Assembly (NCBI GenBank): GCA_018292915.2
Contig: JACVVK020000059.1
Span: 387,501 to 451,500 of the forward strand
Length of the DNA stretch: 64,000 nt
Direction: 5' to 3'
Source of the DNA: Batillaria attramentaria
Lineage: Eukaryota > Mollusca > Gastropoda > Batillariidae
A model generated the notes under the pieces. The model searched no databases. It worked only from the letters and a program-made list of their open reading frames with translations, and was not told the DNA's origin. Positions within the stretch are counted from its first letter, which is position 1, and the number at the start of each line of letters is the position of its first letter. Both the position numbers and the translations under genes were made by a program. Positions 31,001-46,400 of this stretch are shown here, piece by piece.

Positions 31001-34000
31001 GGCGTAACAGGGTATTCTCCCAAGAGTGATGGCTGGCTGCAAAGTTGAACTGGCATGTGCACAAATGAGAGTGTGTGCGCGCGTTTAACTTGTATGGCCG
31101 TTTTGTATGTACGTGTCTGCAGGCATGCACAAGTGTGTGTGCGCGTGTGTGTGTAACATCCAAGGTAAAGTAACACGCAACTCGAGTTGAAATGAAACAA
31201 TTCAGTATGACGTGGATGCTAGGTGGATACTTTCATGACATTACAAACGCTTGGACATTACAAACTCCTGGTATTTTTCCCCTTAGTTGTGAATGATATG
31301 TACACAATGTAAACCAAAGAATGGGGCTCAGTAGTGGATCAGTACAGCACTCTACACCTCGGAGGTGGTGAAAGTTTGGGTGAACTTGCTTAAAATGTCA
31401 CCTCCTCACTAGGGTATGTACGAGTAGGTAATTAGGGTTACTAGTCATAGATGTAGTCTGATATTTACACAACTACTCTTATGGGACAGATTTTGGCAAG
31501 TCTGTGGCTGACACGTAAATTTTGGAAACTCGTCTCAGTCTCAACAACTAAGTGAAAAAAATACCAGAAGTGCTGGGCAGACAATTTTAATAGTGTGAGT
31601 GTGTATGAAAAGACAAACAGGCGTTCCTTTTTCTTATTTCCCAGACAGACAAACCCCTTACAAACTGGAGACGTTGGTCACGTGCTTGACATGAACGACT
31701 GACGAAGAAAGTCACTGCATTGTTTTGTCAATGACACACAGAGGACGCACGACGCACGTCACACGGACATGGGAAGAGACGTCACGGCACGGTGTCATCT
31801 ACACAGAAAAGAAGCAAAAAGGAATAAAATAAAATGCTTGGAAGCTTTGCAAACATGTTCATTTGCCTGGCCTTTCATCTTCAGTGGAAGAGTGATTGCA
31901 GCACTAATTGTAACCTATACATCGCAGTTTTCCCAAAATTGTGGCAGGAAGGCCGCCATTATCTTTTCATGGATCCTAAACCCACCCCTGCTGTTAAGTT
32001 ATAAAAAATCAAGTGCCTAAATGGAGAAAGCTCACTGGACTCCAGAAACCGACAATGAATTTTACTTGTCATTCACAACAGGTGATCAGAATGGATTCTG
32101 CCTGAGAGTGATTACAAACTGGCATGTGGTGAACAGGTTACCACTGCCAACATATTAAACAGCTGCTTTGTGGAACAGTGTGTAATCCCCCCCCCCCCCC
32201 CCCAAACGCTGACAAACTACTTTCCCTTCCAAAATGAAACAGGAGCAGATACAAAAAATCAACAGGAAATTACATTAAATTTTTTTTTAAAAAAATCCAG
32301 ATATGGAGGGTCAAAAAGGGTGAGGACAATTTTGCATAAAATTAACAAATATGAACACAGACACAATAGCTACACCTAACACAAGAAGCTACGAATTGTG
32401 CGCTCTTCAATCTGTGGGAAGAGGCAGAAGTTCTACAACATCAAGCAATGGAAAAAAGGGAAACTGAAAACATGCAGAGTTTTCCTCAAAAACCTGCCAA
32501 AAAGCCTATGAGAAAGGTTTTGAGGTGGATGGGGGCAAATGTGAACTTTCCAAAAAAGCATCCTTCAGATTCAGAATGATCAGTGTTAGTCACAGCCTAG
32601 ACCCTCTAGAACTGTATTTTTTTTTATTTTTTTTTTTGTTATTGGGGGTGGGGGGGGGGGGTGGCGGGGGGCTGGTACTGGGATACTTTGCATTTGTGGG
32701 ACACTTCTGTTTAGCAAGATGACCATGTATACCACTGTCACAAGTACAGGAAGACAAAAGGCCAGTCAAAATACAAGCAGGAAAGAAAAAAACAAAGAAC
32801 AAACAAAAAAACAAAAGCATGCAAGAACAGGGCAAACAAAAACCAGATAAAAGCAAGAAATCAACACAACGCTTTAACAGAGTAAAGGTAAACAAACAGG
32901 AAGATGGAAAACAAGTAGCTCTACCAACAATGAAGAAATTAACATGGAAGACACTGCCACAATGTAGAACTTGCACAAACACTGTGACAAGGCATGTATG
33001 ATGGAACACTGAACACATTTAGGATACAAAGAATCCAAAACGCTTCATACGCTGTCAAATCTTTATTTTCAATTCTGTGTCTGTCAGATGAAAAGGCAGA
33101 CGATATTTACAATAAATTGGAAGGATGCACAGGAAAAGTTACTGCACATCAAAGCTATCAGTGGCATTGAAATGTACACAGCATTACTGCTCGAGGGGAT
33201 ACCCACAGTGCCACCAACATTTATCACAACCAAAAACACAACATCAACGTCAGATGCCCTGTGCTGCCTGAGACATGCAAAACACTGCACCATGGTAGAA
33301 TTTTATACAAATTTTCTAAAATGGACGACAGGAGTTCACGTGTGCCTGTATACGTTTAACGACTTCTGAGGGGTTTTCCAGTTCTTAATTCCATTCGTAA
33401 CAGCAGACATGACTGCCCGAGGACAACACTGGAGGCAAACAGGCATCAACTTAAATGAAAGAATACAGACGTTATCTTAGGATACTCTGTCAATCTACAA
33501 GTCAGTTATGCCGGAACAGTTGAGTTTGCTTCATGAAATACATGATCAGCATCTTTATGAAATACATAATCTGCATCAGCCCATGGTGCAATGATGGATT
33601 CACTGGAAGAATGTGGGGGTTGTGGACGAACCAAAGATAGGCCCAGTTCAAGCAGCACATAGGCATCATGTATGTCATTGTCAATGCTCATTTCCATGCG
33701 CAACATGTTTCTTCACAGGGAAACAAAGGAGTTCCATGGGAAATGTACAGGATTTTCTTGAGACATCTGAAGGAGCCAAGAAATGTTGCTCCAAATTTCA
33801 TACTTGCTCGTCTAAATTCGACACGTGCAATTTCTTTTCACTAATTTCAGTGATAAATAAAGGGAAGTGGGACAAATAGACCAAAATCATCATACATTAT
33901 GAATGAGCATTCACACCACACTATTTTGCATGATAACAAACACTGAAAATCGCCCAGTGGCATGTCAATCACTCATTCAACTACATGTAATTCACAGTAT

Positions 34001-34602
34001 ACAATATATGTCACTTGGACAGACAATATTAAGGGTTAGTATCTGAGTATCTTCAGACAGTAAAACCCATCATACAGATCACTTGAATATCTTGACATCA
34101 TAGAATTCCTGAGGTATACAGGTTCACTTTATCAGTAATCGTCTAATATCACAGTCAATCAATGCTTTGGCATGCCACAAGCACTTCTTAAAATGCAGGA
34201 AAGGGAAACCACAACAGCAGTCATATATACCAAGGCTCAAAATGCAAATGAACCTTTTAAAGCTTAAGTGGCCACACCTGTGACCTTTCTTTCACTAGCG
34301 GAAAACGTGATACTACCTATCTTTCACTTGCCGTTACACCAACTGACACAGCCAATCTTTCACTTGAGGAAACACTATCGCAGCAGGAAACTTGAAAACA
34401 GACACTCAGCAACCACAAGACTGCTGCTCTATTTTCCTCACTTCTTTTCCTTTCCTCTAATACTCAACCTTGCAACAGTTGTATATCTGACTGCTGTTAT
34501 GGCAGAAGCAAACATTTGTCGAGTGAACACTTGCGGTGGATGTTACAGCCAGCCTTACCTTTGAAAAGCATGTGATGAGGCAGGGGGGTGGCTGGGGTGA
34601 GT
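28050..34602 (-). other. Probable long 3' UTR of CELF
   Basis: About 6.5 kb after the CELF stop with no gene on either strand. It has no SINE copies and few microsatellites, in contrast to the DNA on either side of the CELF locus. Homopolymer tracts occur near 32190, 32620 and 32645. The call rests on the absence of other genes, the signal at 28068 and the known long 3' UTRs of CELF genes. Confidence 0.5.
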
Positions 34603-35190
34603 TCAGTAGGGCTTGCTGTCGTTCTTCGGCCTCTTCAGCTGCACTTTCAGGCGCTTCATGCCGATCTGGAAACCGTTCATGGACGTGATGGCTGCCTGGG
34701 CAGCCATAGGGGAGTCATAGCTGACGAAGCCTGAAAACACGCAATAATAAAAATGACCCAAGTGTGTAAACAAGCACCGGATGGTTGGCACGAGGCTACA
34801 AACTACCGACAGAATATTCACTGCCATGAAGTATGAGAATTATGATCAACTTTTCAGGTTTTAGAAAAACGAAAAACACAGAACAGGATTTGACAGGTGG
34901 TGACAGGCACAATGTAAGCATAGCATGGTATTATTAGATACAAAAAAAAACAGCTACATATCAAGTTGTCTGCCTGCATGAATGAATGTGTGTGTATGCA
35001 GCACATGCAGCCACAGCACTCAACACAAAACGAAGACACAACTGACCAAAGCACTTGCTGAGGTTGGTCTGCTTGTCAATGAAGACCTTGGCGGAGATGA
35101 CGTTGCCGAAGGGCATGAACATCTGCATGAGATCCTGGTCGCCAAATTCCTGGGGCAGGTGGTAGATGAACAGGTTGGCGCCGTCAGGGC
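34603..35190 (-). CDS. CELF1: CELF exons 14-15: RRM3 and C terminus
   Basis: Exon 35047-35190 encodes [16 protein letters not shown] to NLSKCF and exon 34603-34730 encodes [15 protein letters not shown] to KNDSKPY and TGA. RRM3 is nearly identical to vertebrate CELF RRM3 over the stretch I can compare, the most conserved part of the protein. Confidence 0.95.
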
Positions 35191-38100
35191 CTGAAAGGCG
35201 GGGTCCAGTAACCCAGAAATGTCATACACAACTTAACGCACAAGCAACACAGACGCCACAGGGAACAGCAACGTAACGAAGACGCCAGGATGAACAGAAC
35301 ATAAAGAACTGCCATTTAGCAAAGTTCGTTACTCTCAGATTGTTAACAGCTACCATCGAGTTGAAGGCCTTGACACCTTTTTGTTTCAGCACAGACAGAA
35401 TCGGACTGATTCTTAATGTTACTTGAATCTCCACTACACAGCATACAAGGAATACAAAAATACAATTTACACACAAAACTTTACAGTCACCACCGATTGA
35501 AAATACACAGACAGACAGACAGGATGAAAGGAAGGAGTAACAGATAAAGAGGAGAAAAAAAAAGAGGTGCCAGGATCTCGACTGACCCTCTGACTGCTTG
35601 CCTGCTGGAGTGTTGCTATTAGCCTGCTGCATCTGTGCCTGGGTATTGAAAGCGTTTGGGAATGATGCTGAAAGAGATAAAATACAAAGGTGAGACTTGG
35701 ATGCTGCAATTATCTGATAGTGACAGTATTGAGAGAGAGAGAGAGAGGGAGGGGGGGGGGAGAAAGAGAGAGACAAAGAGAGAGAGAGAGAGAGGGGGAG
35801 AGAGAGAGGGGGGGGGGAGGGGAACAACTGAAGTCTGCAACAATTTGACAAACCTCAAAACACAGACAAAAATGATTTTAGTGGTTTTGTCACCCGCAAG
35901 TTCAGCATCAATAAATCCTGTTAAAACAATCAGGCATGCTTCTGTTATGACTATTAATTTTTTAAGCTGAATTCGCTGCTTTGCCAGTGCAATGGCATTT
36001 TCCACTGCAGCGCTCATCTCCAAACACATCATCACTTGATTCGTCAGAGCCCCCTCATCACACCCCTAAGCTCAACAAATGAATCAGAAATTGTAATTTT
36101 GATGATGAAAACAGCAAACAGCTCTATGGTAAACTAATCCATGTGGACGTCCACAGTGACCAGTGTTTTCTAATAAGCCATGATACAGATCTGGCATCCA
36201 CCCATTTATGATACATAGAACCAACCCCACATGAAAGAGGCAGACACATTTTCACCGTGATCCACATTATTCTGAAGTCATACAACAGTTAAATACACAG
36301 ACATGCAAATGAACATCAAGAAACCAGCCGAACACCACTAGCCCCTGACAACCCTGTGATCTCAAGGGATGTGTTACGTATTGTTATACATGTACATGTA
36401 TCACTCAGAGGATATTAGGTTAACAGTCACTGACTGTCACAGTGCTGTGGTCGCTTACTCGAGGTGAGTTGACAGGAAAATGATTCCCAAAGATATGCAG
36501 ATTTACAATGAAGAAATGGTGTTCAGCTGTGTGTAAAAATGCCTTAACATCCATGCTGTGTAACAAATAACAGAAGCACAAACTCTGCTTCTGAATATGG
36601 AAGAACTGTATATGCACTAAGCATATATACAAACACAAACTGTGTGGCAAAAGAAAATATATGGGAAGAAAACTTAGTCTGATTGCAATGCTGGCCAGAT
36701 TAATTTTAGAGTCAAGATTCACTATAACCGGAGACACCGCTGCAAAAAATGAGTCAAACAGTATCAAGCCTGGTTTTTTGAAATATCAAACTGCACTCAA
36801 CAGGATTAGATTCCATCAAGTACTACACGTTAAACATGCATGAGGACATACATCAAAGAATCCTAACATCACAAAATTTTTATCTAAGAGTAAGACCTAA
36901 CACAAGCCTGTGGGCAGGATTTTTGAAAAACAATTCCTAGCTGCTGATCCACCAATCCCCTTCACTTTATCCTCTGCACAAAATAGCTGTGCACTTTAAG
37001 CAACTTTCTGGCCTTAAACCCAAACCCAGACTGTTGAGGATAAAATTTTAACCTGTGCCAAATAGGAAATACATGTAACAAAATTGAAGCAAGTTTACGA
37101 CAAACTGCAACAAAATTGCAACAGCTAACCCTGCGGACCTTAAAACAACAAAATAAAAACCAACCAACCAACAAACCCTGAAGCACTGTTAGTGTTCAAA
37201 ATAAAACAAACACAAGGCAGAACAGAATCTTGGTCAGGTGAGCTTTCCAGTGGCTTTTTTCTGGGAGGACACTGCTCAAAATGACAACCAATGAAGGTTT
37301 TAAAAGTGACAACCTGAATCACATTTGACCAGCAATCTGCCAAATCGTCGAATATTTGAGACTTGACGCCCTATGCATTTATGCTGTCTTTTGTGTATTT
37401 GACATAGTCAAGTTTGCTGATCCTTCGGGCACTCTCTTATGCCTCGCGGTCACTGTACTGAACATCAACTGTCACCACCAGCAGAATGACATGACAGCAC
37501 TTCCAACACGATGCAGACAGCACAGAACGACGCAGAAAACAAGTCACTCCGGGCAAACGGCACAGCACGTCACGCCAACCACGCAACACCTGTCAAAAAC
37601 GCCAACCCACCAACTGCGGGCAACAGAAAAAAACAGGGAGGAGAATCGTGAAACAAACTTTTACCTTGATTGAGTAAACCAGACAAACCTGCGTATTGCT
37701 GGATGCCGGAATAGGCCTGGCTGAGGGCATCCATGCCAGCGGCATTAGTAGAACCAAAGCCGTTCATGTTGTTAGAGAAACCAGAGTTGCCAGAGCCCAG
37801 GCCCTGCAGCCCAGATGAACTTGCCCCAGTGCCCGAGCCTGCAACCAAACAGGTGCTGGTGTTACACCACATTGACTCATTTGATTGGTTCCATTCGAGC
37901 TCTGCTATCACTCACAGGGCACCTGGAGAAAATGCACTGTGATCGGGTCAGGGGGCAAGTATGGAAGCAGAGAGGGCTGCCAGCAGAGTATATCAGGGCT
38001 CCGAAGACTGAAAACAGTTTGCAGGAAATGAACATTTATCAACTGGAAGTTTAGGATCAGTGACAACAAACACTGCTTTAAAGTCCACAAGTTTCATGAT

Positions 38101-41100
38101 GGAGCGGACGAAGTGCACAACTTTCTTCTTTTTCTTCATCTGTTTTTTCTTCTTCTTTTTTTAAACACATTTCCTTTTCTTGCAGACTAGGAGCCCTGAA
38201 AGAGGGGTGAGGTTAGCACACACACACACATGTATACACAAACTCACTTCCCCCCCATCTCCCATACCTGATGCATTGGAGGCACCACTGTTGAGCTGAT
38301 TGAATGGCATATTCTGGGCACCAAGGGCATTCATGGCAGCTGCAACGGAAAGGATTATCTTAGACAAATGCATACAGACTTTGTAAATGTAAACTGTCCA
38401 TTGTTCATATTACTACACGTGCATTTACACATTTTACAGCCACTTACTCCCTGACATTAAGTTTTAAATAAGACACAGGAAGGAAAAAAACAAACAAACA
38501 ACAACAACAACATAAAACACCCAGTATTTGGACATCGCAGTCACATTTCCAAGAAGTGAAGTTGGAAGTCTCAAGCGCATCAACTAAAACCCCTTACCAT
38601 AAGCCCACTTTATCAGAAGACACTACCACAAAGATGACACGCATCAGTAAAACCTTTTGCTCTTCAAAATGGCATGCCGCAACTACTGGTCGAGTAAAAT
38701 TTTGTGAGACACTGCAAAAAGCGATCCTAGGCTATACACCAAACACAGTATGTTCATGCAAAATCAAGAGGAAACACGACAAAAGCACTAAAAATCACAC
38801 AAACAAAAGGAAACAATTTCAGAGGAACTCTTTGTTTGCGACTAAAATGAATGGACAACAGACAGAGCAGCACCACTACAGGACAGTGGCAGAAACACAA
38901 GGAAACAGTGATTACAGTGCAAAAAGCTTGTAACATCAAGCTGCACTGGTTAGGCACAACAATCCTTGTTCCTTTATCGACCCTAATGCATTCATCCGCT
39001 TAGTATGTCACATGGTGTCTTACATGTCACATCAATATTAACAAGAAATCCAGCAGTTTTTCTTTTCTCTTTTGGGGGTCCGCGGCATGTGAAGGTCTTT
39101 ACATGGTACTGGCACCAAATTTGTGGAGAGAAGTTTCACAACTGCCTACAATTACAAACAACAGCGATAACTACTGCTAAAGATGGTTTCAAAGAATCTC
39201 TGATGGTGATACACAATTTTCACAATACAGCTTGGTATTATTAAAAAAAAAAAAAAGAAGAAAAAAAAAAGAAGCAAGAACACCCAAAACATTTTGAACG
39301 ATGTCAGTACACTGCTACAGCACTGCAGGCAGCAGAAGAGAGTTTGGACAATGACAGTTGCATGAGATTTCACCAAATACCAGAGTAATCTCTATGCGAA
39401 ATGCTCATTTCTTTTCCTGCAGATGCAAAAGCGAAACTATTTTGAAAACAGCTGCTCAGAAAGGCATAGAGGAGCCAGAAATCATCCCATCCTCGCACTG
39501 CCATGGTTTCCGAAAGAAGTAAAGCAACCTCATCAATTAAACTGACTACTTTAAAAAGCAAGAACTAAACACGCAGCTCAGATGAAACTGGAAAAGACCA
39601 TTCAGCAGATGTGAGAGACTGTTTCACACGACCACACAAAAAATACCTCAAACTAATCAAAGTGCAGCAATGATAAAAGGAAGCGGAAAACTGAAAAGTG
39701 TAATGGCAGGGGTAAAGTCAGGTACAGGTATACACAAAAAGTAGTGGGTACACAACAGTTCATGCTAAGGCAAGACGAGCTGAGGCAGTGCTGGTGGTCA
39801 CCTGGGTTGCTGGCCAAGTTGGCCAGAGCTGCCAGTCCCTGCAAATTCTGTAGAGCGGACGAGTCCCCTACAAGACACAACACAGTTCTAGACTCACTAC
39901 AAGCCCTTGATGGCATGAGAACAAAGTTCACAACACGGCCCTGGCAAGTTTTACGTGGCATCACCCATGGTTTCTGCTAATTCTGAGTGTCCAGGGCTTC
40001 ATATACTTCGGGACTGTAACAAGACGAATGTCCTGGCTGACTGTATAACTAAACGTGTAGGACTGTGTTAAAAAAATCACGACAAGTTTTGCTATTTTTC
40101 ACTGCATTACAACAGAAAAGACTTTGTCAGGTTGTGATGTAGTGCACATCGCTAATTAAAAAAAAAAAAATCAAAAAAATCACTCCTTTATCAGCTTACA
40201 CAAACGCATGCATGCATGGATGCAGGCTTAGCTCACTGTAGCTACAGAGTAACTTAATTAAACTGCAGAAGCTACATGTATGTACACCAACAAAGTGAGT
40301 GAGATTTTGCTGTGGACATTGCACATTGCCCTGTTGTGGACCCAATATACCATGACAAAAACACAAGTATGCTGTTCAACAATAGAAATGACAATATACG
40401 ATTAATCAAGTACAATTAACAAGAACAGTCCAGTTACCAAAGATCTGATCTTTCAAAAAAAAAAAAAAAAAATGCCAGAGCAAAAGTGGAACCCAAAAAA
40501 ACTAACCAACAACTATAGTTAGAAAACCATGCACAGCACACTCACTAACAGGACCCAAAAATATGAGACAGAAAGTATGAAGCAATACCGGGTAAATGCA
40601 AAACAACAGTCAAACAGCCAACAAGGTCAGTGACATCGTTTCTCTACATGCTTGTGTGTGAAGAGATTGTAAAATATGATTGTACATGAACAAAATAGAT
40701 GAAAGAGACATTATTGCCCACCACATCCATCTGTCATCAAACGTAAAATCATTCCCCCCCCCCCCCCCCCCCCCCCCCCCGATTTAGAAAAGATGCCAAG
40801 AATCTTTTTAATTAAAAACAAAAAAACAACGCACTGCATTCTAGATTTTTTTTCCCCCAGAAACCATGAAGATATTTGACCTAAATGAAAATGTCTAACT
40901 ATTTTAAGCATTACAATGAGGCCGTGGCTAATGGTGGGATGAATACATTTTGATGACAGTCATCAGAAATTCCAAAGCCAGCCGAGTGATCTGTCCCCCC
41001 CGGAGAATCAGCCTAAACTTTTCAAAAATTGGTTACGTTCTGTAGCGAGTGTCACAAGGGTGTAAGTGGGGAGGGGGGGGGGGGGGAGCACCCAAAAAAT

Positions 41101-43409
41101 TATACTGCAAGTGTAAGGTTCGCATTTCTTGCCTCAGCGACAGTGAATGACCGATAGTTACTTGAATTTCTGATGACCAGCTGAATGCGACCTGATGTCT
41201 AGTGAATGGAAGCACTTGAAACTCATGCAGCTCATCAGCAAATTAAAATGTGAAAGGTAAATGAAAAAAAAAAAAATTATATGCAGGAAGAACACCGGGC
41301 AAGACAATGATGATGATGTGAAAAACAAAGGAACAGAGAGCAGGAACTGAAAACAGCAGCAAAAAAACAACAGCAGAAGTAGCAGGTCTGCAGACTACAG
41401 GGCCAACATCAACTCAAGTCGGAGAGCTGGTACCTGCTGAGTTGCTGTTTGAATTGACACCGCTGGACGAGTTGCCGCTGTTATTGCCTAAGGCATTGGC
41501 ATTCCCACCGCTTAGCCCTGCCAAGGCAGCTAACAACCCTGCATTTCACAGGTACAAAAAAGGCAGTGGATCATAAACGAAAAATTGAATTGAAGACTTT
41601 CACAAACGTTCAGATATCCTGCTTTTGTGTATTTGTTCTCCTTGACAAAACGGTGTAAGAAAAAATTTTCAATGATGCCCAAGTTTATCTATGTACAAAA
41701 TGAATTAAAATACAGCAATCACAAAGGTCACACAGAGAGAAATGGGGGAAAAATTCTACAATAACCGCTAACCCTCCTATTTTCAAGTCGGTGTAAATTA
41801 TCAGTATATAAATGCTTCCTCCTGTACTGAACCACGTTAATCACTAGCTTCATGCTCTAGTACATGAACTACAAACTAAAAGAAACAGTAACACAATGCA
41901 AGACTACCTGACTGATTTCATAAATCTGACAACTGGTGTTACATGGAGATGCATCTCAACTACGCTCACTTTCCTTTACGTTATCTTCCGTTCTGTTACA
42001 TTATTGTAACACTTAACAAACCAAAAAAAAAAAAAAAAAAAAAAAGGAAAAAAAAAAGAAAAAAAAAGAGGGACATGCACAGAGGGGGGAAATCCCATGA
42101 ATGACTGAAATGTGCACAAGTTTTTTTTGGTGTTTTTTTTTGGTTTAAACCCTGTACTTAAAAAAAAAAAGTGTGCATGAGCAGACAGACACCAAATGTG
42201 GCCACAACACTTAAACAAAAATGCCAGTCAACCCTCTACACTGGTCCATGGCAACAGCCAAGATTGCACTAATTCTTTATCACTCACCACTTGCCCTGAA
42301 ATATAGGTTTAAAAAAAAAAAAAAAAAAAATCCAGACCTCTAAACTTTGAGGAGCAACTCATGCAAACTTCTACCGGACTAAGTCTCGTATGGACCACTA
42401 CGTTACCAAGAATGAAACAGCTATTGCTACTCACCAGGGTTGTTGCTGGCTGCAGCAGCCGCGGCCAAGAGCTGTTGGACGCCCACCGCATTCAGGGCAT
42501 CTGGAAAAACACAAGGCAACTTCTGCAGAACATGATCTTCAGGAAAAAAAGATTTTATGCTATACTGCACACCTCATTTGTTCTTCCTCCCATTCCTCTT
42601 ACACACCAAACAAATCTCTTCAGCCTGTCACACTTTTACCAAACCCAAACAAGCCTGCAGCGGATTCAACTGATTGTGAAGAGAAATGACCGCAGCTGAA
42701 GTTAAAACACAAAACTAGCGAGAGCACAAATGATGACATACTTCCCAAGTTGCCCATGTTGAAGCTACCGCCCATGTTGGAAGCAGCTGCCTGCTGCATG
42801 AGCTGCTACAGGAAACACAGGAAATGAAAAATTAAGCAATTTATTGATTGATCTAATTAGTTCAGTAATTAAGAGATCTGCTTAAAATGCAGAAGTTGAC
42901 GTGGAAAATACAGAATACAGTACAAATTATTGAAACTGCTTTATCTGGGAAACATGATTTTGCCTCCTGCAAGAGAACCAAGTATATGTGCTCCTAAATT
43001 ATCAATCAAAGTGTGCTTAATCTCGGAGCGTTTTCTGTATCCACTGAAACATAATTTGAATGAAAATTACTCTACAAAATTATTAATCTTACTCATCAAA
43101 ATCTCAGAAAACATTTCATGGTGCAAGGAAAGGTCACATACTGCTATGTACTGAGGGCCCATAGCCCCCATCCCACCGAGGGACATCCACAAATTGGAGG
43201 TCATCTGTTGCAGTTTCTTCTGCTCTTTCTCCTTCTGTGTGTCAGCCAGCTTTACTACCAGTGGTGACGAACAGCCCTAAAACAAATCAAACAGTGCACC
43301 TCATGATGTCAGGAACTGGAGCCAGAGAAAACTAGAGAGGCAGCACCTCCATGGCTTCCTTGTGACATGGGTCAAGATCATTCAAAGGAGTATGTTTGTA
43401 AAAAAAAAA

Positions 43410-43461
<52 letters not shown>

Positions 43462-46400
43462 ATTTTGAGCAAAATAAGGGCAGTGAAACTGCTGACAGCT
43501 GTCAATCAACAAATCACATGCCATTCCCAGTTCCTGTAATTTCTATCTGCACAAGGTATGCAACGTCTAAAGACTGCTGCGTCTTAGCTGATAATATAAC
43601 ACCCAGCTGCATCTGAACGAGATCCTTGGTTACACACATTGACAAGCCCACTGCTTGCCCCAACACAACATAGCCTACAGGTAAACAAGAATGACACGCT
43701 ATCACATGTATCATTAGACTACCGCCGAGAAACACATTAAACAATAACAAAGTAACATCATTTTGTCGACGACAGGTCGTACCTCCATCGTCTGGGAATG
43801 GTGCATGCTCTTGATACTGTTCAAGGCGCATTGTCTGTTTGCAAACGTGACAAACGCACAACCTGCAAGACAAGACGGCACAAGTAAGCATCTACAGCTA
43901 CGAAACAGACACATTTGCTGACAAACACACACACGCTCACAAACTCAACGATCTACCAGACTGCCTGCTGATTTTGGAAGAATAAAGACAACAAAGGACA
44001 AAGACATCCGCAAGCATCCTCCCCACCTACAGCATTGGGCTCATCGTTTTCTACATTACTTTATACGCAGGGTGCAAGAGTACAAGAATTGCATCTACAC
44101 CTCCCGAGCAAAACGTGTTTTCTCAGAAGTTTCTTTGATGACATCTTACGTATGAAGTCCACTCTTCAGACTTAATAAAACTGGACAATGATTTAGCAGA
44201 AGGGGAAGTCCCTTTCCTGACCTCACAACCCCAGTCACTTCAGCAGAAACAGTTGATTCAAACTTACCCCTGGACTGACTGTTGGCGTCTCTGAGTACAG
44301 TGCAGTCTTCAATTGTGCCAAAAGGTGCAAACATCATCCGTACGTCATTTTCGTTGAGTTTCTTGCTGAGCATCCCCACAAACAACTTGCGTTCTTCTAC
44401 TGCAACAAACCACATTCTTATTAGGTGTGTCAATTTAGGCATGTCTGTGAATGCGTGTGCATCATATGTAAAATAAAATAGCTGCCTGCACAAGTGTGCA
44501 CATTTACATAGTGTGATGTCCTGTCATTTACGAACTGAAAGAATTATGATGCACAAGTGTGCAGATTTACATAGTGTTATGTCCTGTCATGTACGAACAG
44601 GAAGAATTAAAATGCCTTTGAGGGTGGTATCTGGATAAAAAGTACAAAAATTAACTAAACACGATTAAGTTTAAACATTTTCACTCGGGTAAGATAAGTT
44701 GGATACATCGCCATCAGCAGCACAGCGGTGCACAACAGAGCGGGAGAAGTCAACCCCAGTGACAAAGTCTGATGCCCACACTAAGCACATTTGATGGGAA
44801 GTTTTTACACACACTGCTGTATGCCTGACGTAAGTATAGAGACTTTCAAACCAGCAGGTACACACTCATGAACACAAAATACACTTAGTTTCAAGGCAAC
44901 ACAGTTTCTGTAGTAGGTGTAAACACATTTTTCAACAACATTTTTCTCAGCAATAAATAACAGAAAGAGGAAAAAATACAAACTGGAGTCGACATACCAT
45001 TCTGCTCACCATTTCGCTTCTCACTGTCGGCAGGCTTCATCTGAATGGGGTGATGCATCTGTCACAGCAAAATATTGATTAGCTAACTGCCAAGCTGCCG
45101 CACTGAAGTTAACTCACACAAAGACAAAGCATTCGGCCTTCATAAGAAACACTCAAATAATCCACTGACAAAGCTAAACGACATCTGTTGTACCGGTAAT
45201 CGCAGTGAAGCAAAACAAGCACTGGGCTTTAGTTCAACTTCAAAATGAAGTGACCTAGACAAGACCATTCCAACTTACCTGAACACCTCAACATACCACA
45301 AACATTTCACTGTGGGTATAAAAATGTGCATTTCCCTATCAACGGAAAATTCTGCACAGACTAGAGATCAACAAATATGCCACGGCCAGTAAATAAGCAC
45401 CTGGACACAACTGTGGTCCAAGACGGACCATATTTCATTTTCATGTCAGAGGCAAGTTGACTTACCATGGGTAAGGTTTTCATGTTGTGAAGTGCATTCT
45501 GGGCTTCTAGTGCAGCTTTCCGTGTAAAAAATGTGACGAAGCAGCAACCTGAGAAACAACAGAAATTCACAATGAGCATTGCCAATAATTATGGATAATG
45601 ATAAACGACGACAACAATGCAAAACAAAAAGTATGTTTGTAATGTACAGCTACTAACTTCTAAGAGAGATTACTGATAAATCTGTCTGTATCTGTATAAC
45701 TATAAACATATCTCTTTGCCAGGTGGAACACTACACCTCCCATTTTGTTACTGAAGGCTCAGCTCTGACAGGCGGTCCAAAAGGTGAGGCGCTTTTTTTG
45801 TTTGTTTAAAGTTTTCACCACACATGAGGATAATGATGAGACTAGCAGGGCCTAACATTGGAAAAAGTGACCGGCTTACTAGGCCGGAGTCCAGGGGCTG
45901 TCTAGGTCCCTGGTGGGGTGCAGGGGCAACGGCCCGCTAGGGGATCTAGGGGGGCCTTCGTGTGTATTTTCCAGTTTAATGTATGAATGTTGATTGCTAA
46001 ATGTAGCTCAAGCAAACTGTTCATTGATTTCATCACACACTGCAAGCAAAAGAAAAGACTGTTTCACTATCAGCCATACTGCTCCATTACCAGACATGAA
46101 ATCATACTTTGAGTTGCTTTTTGAAAAAAAAAAAAAAAAAAAAATCCATTCTGGACTACAGTATTTTGGATTGGGTGGCCACTTGTTATTTGAAAAGAAC
46201 AGTGAACTTTGGATTGTTTTGCATCAGGTTTGGGTACAGGAGAAGGAGCGGTTGTCACAGTCTCTATCTGTTGCTGTGTACAATTTCTTTCCAGCGCATG
46301 TGGCAGTAGGCCTTGCTGCGGTGACAGTCAGTTTCCAAAACTGGTATTTACTGTACCGGCCCTTGAAGTTGAACTCTTCCTCCACTGGCTTGTTCACAAT

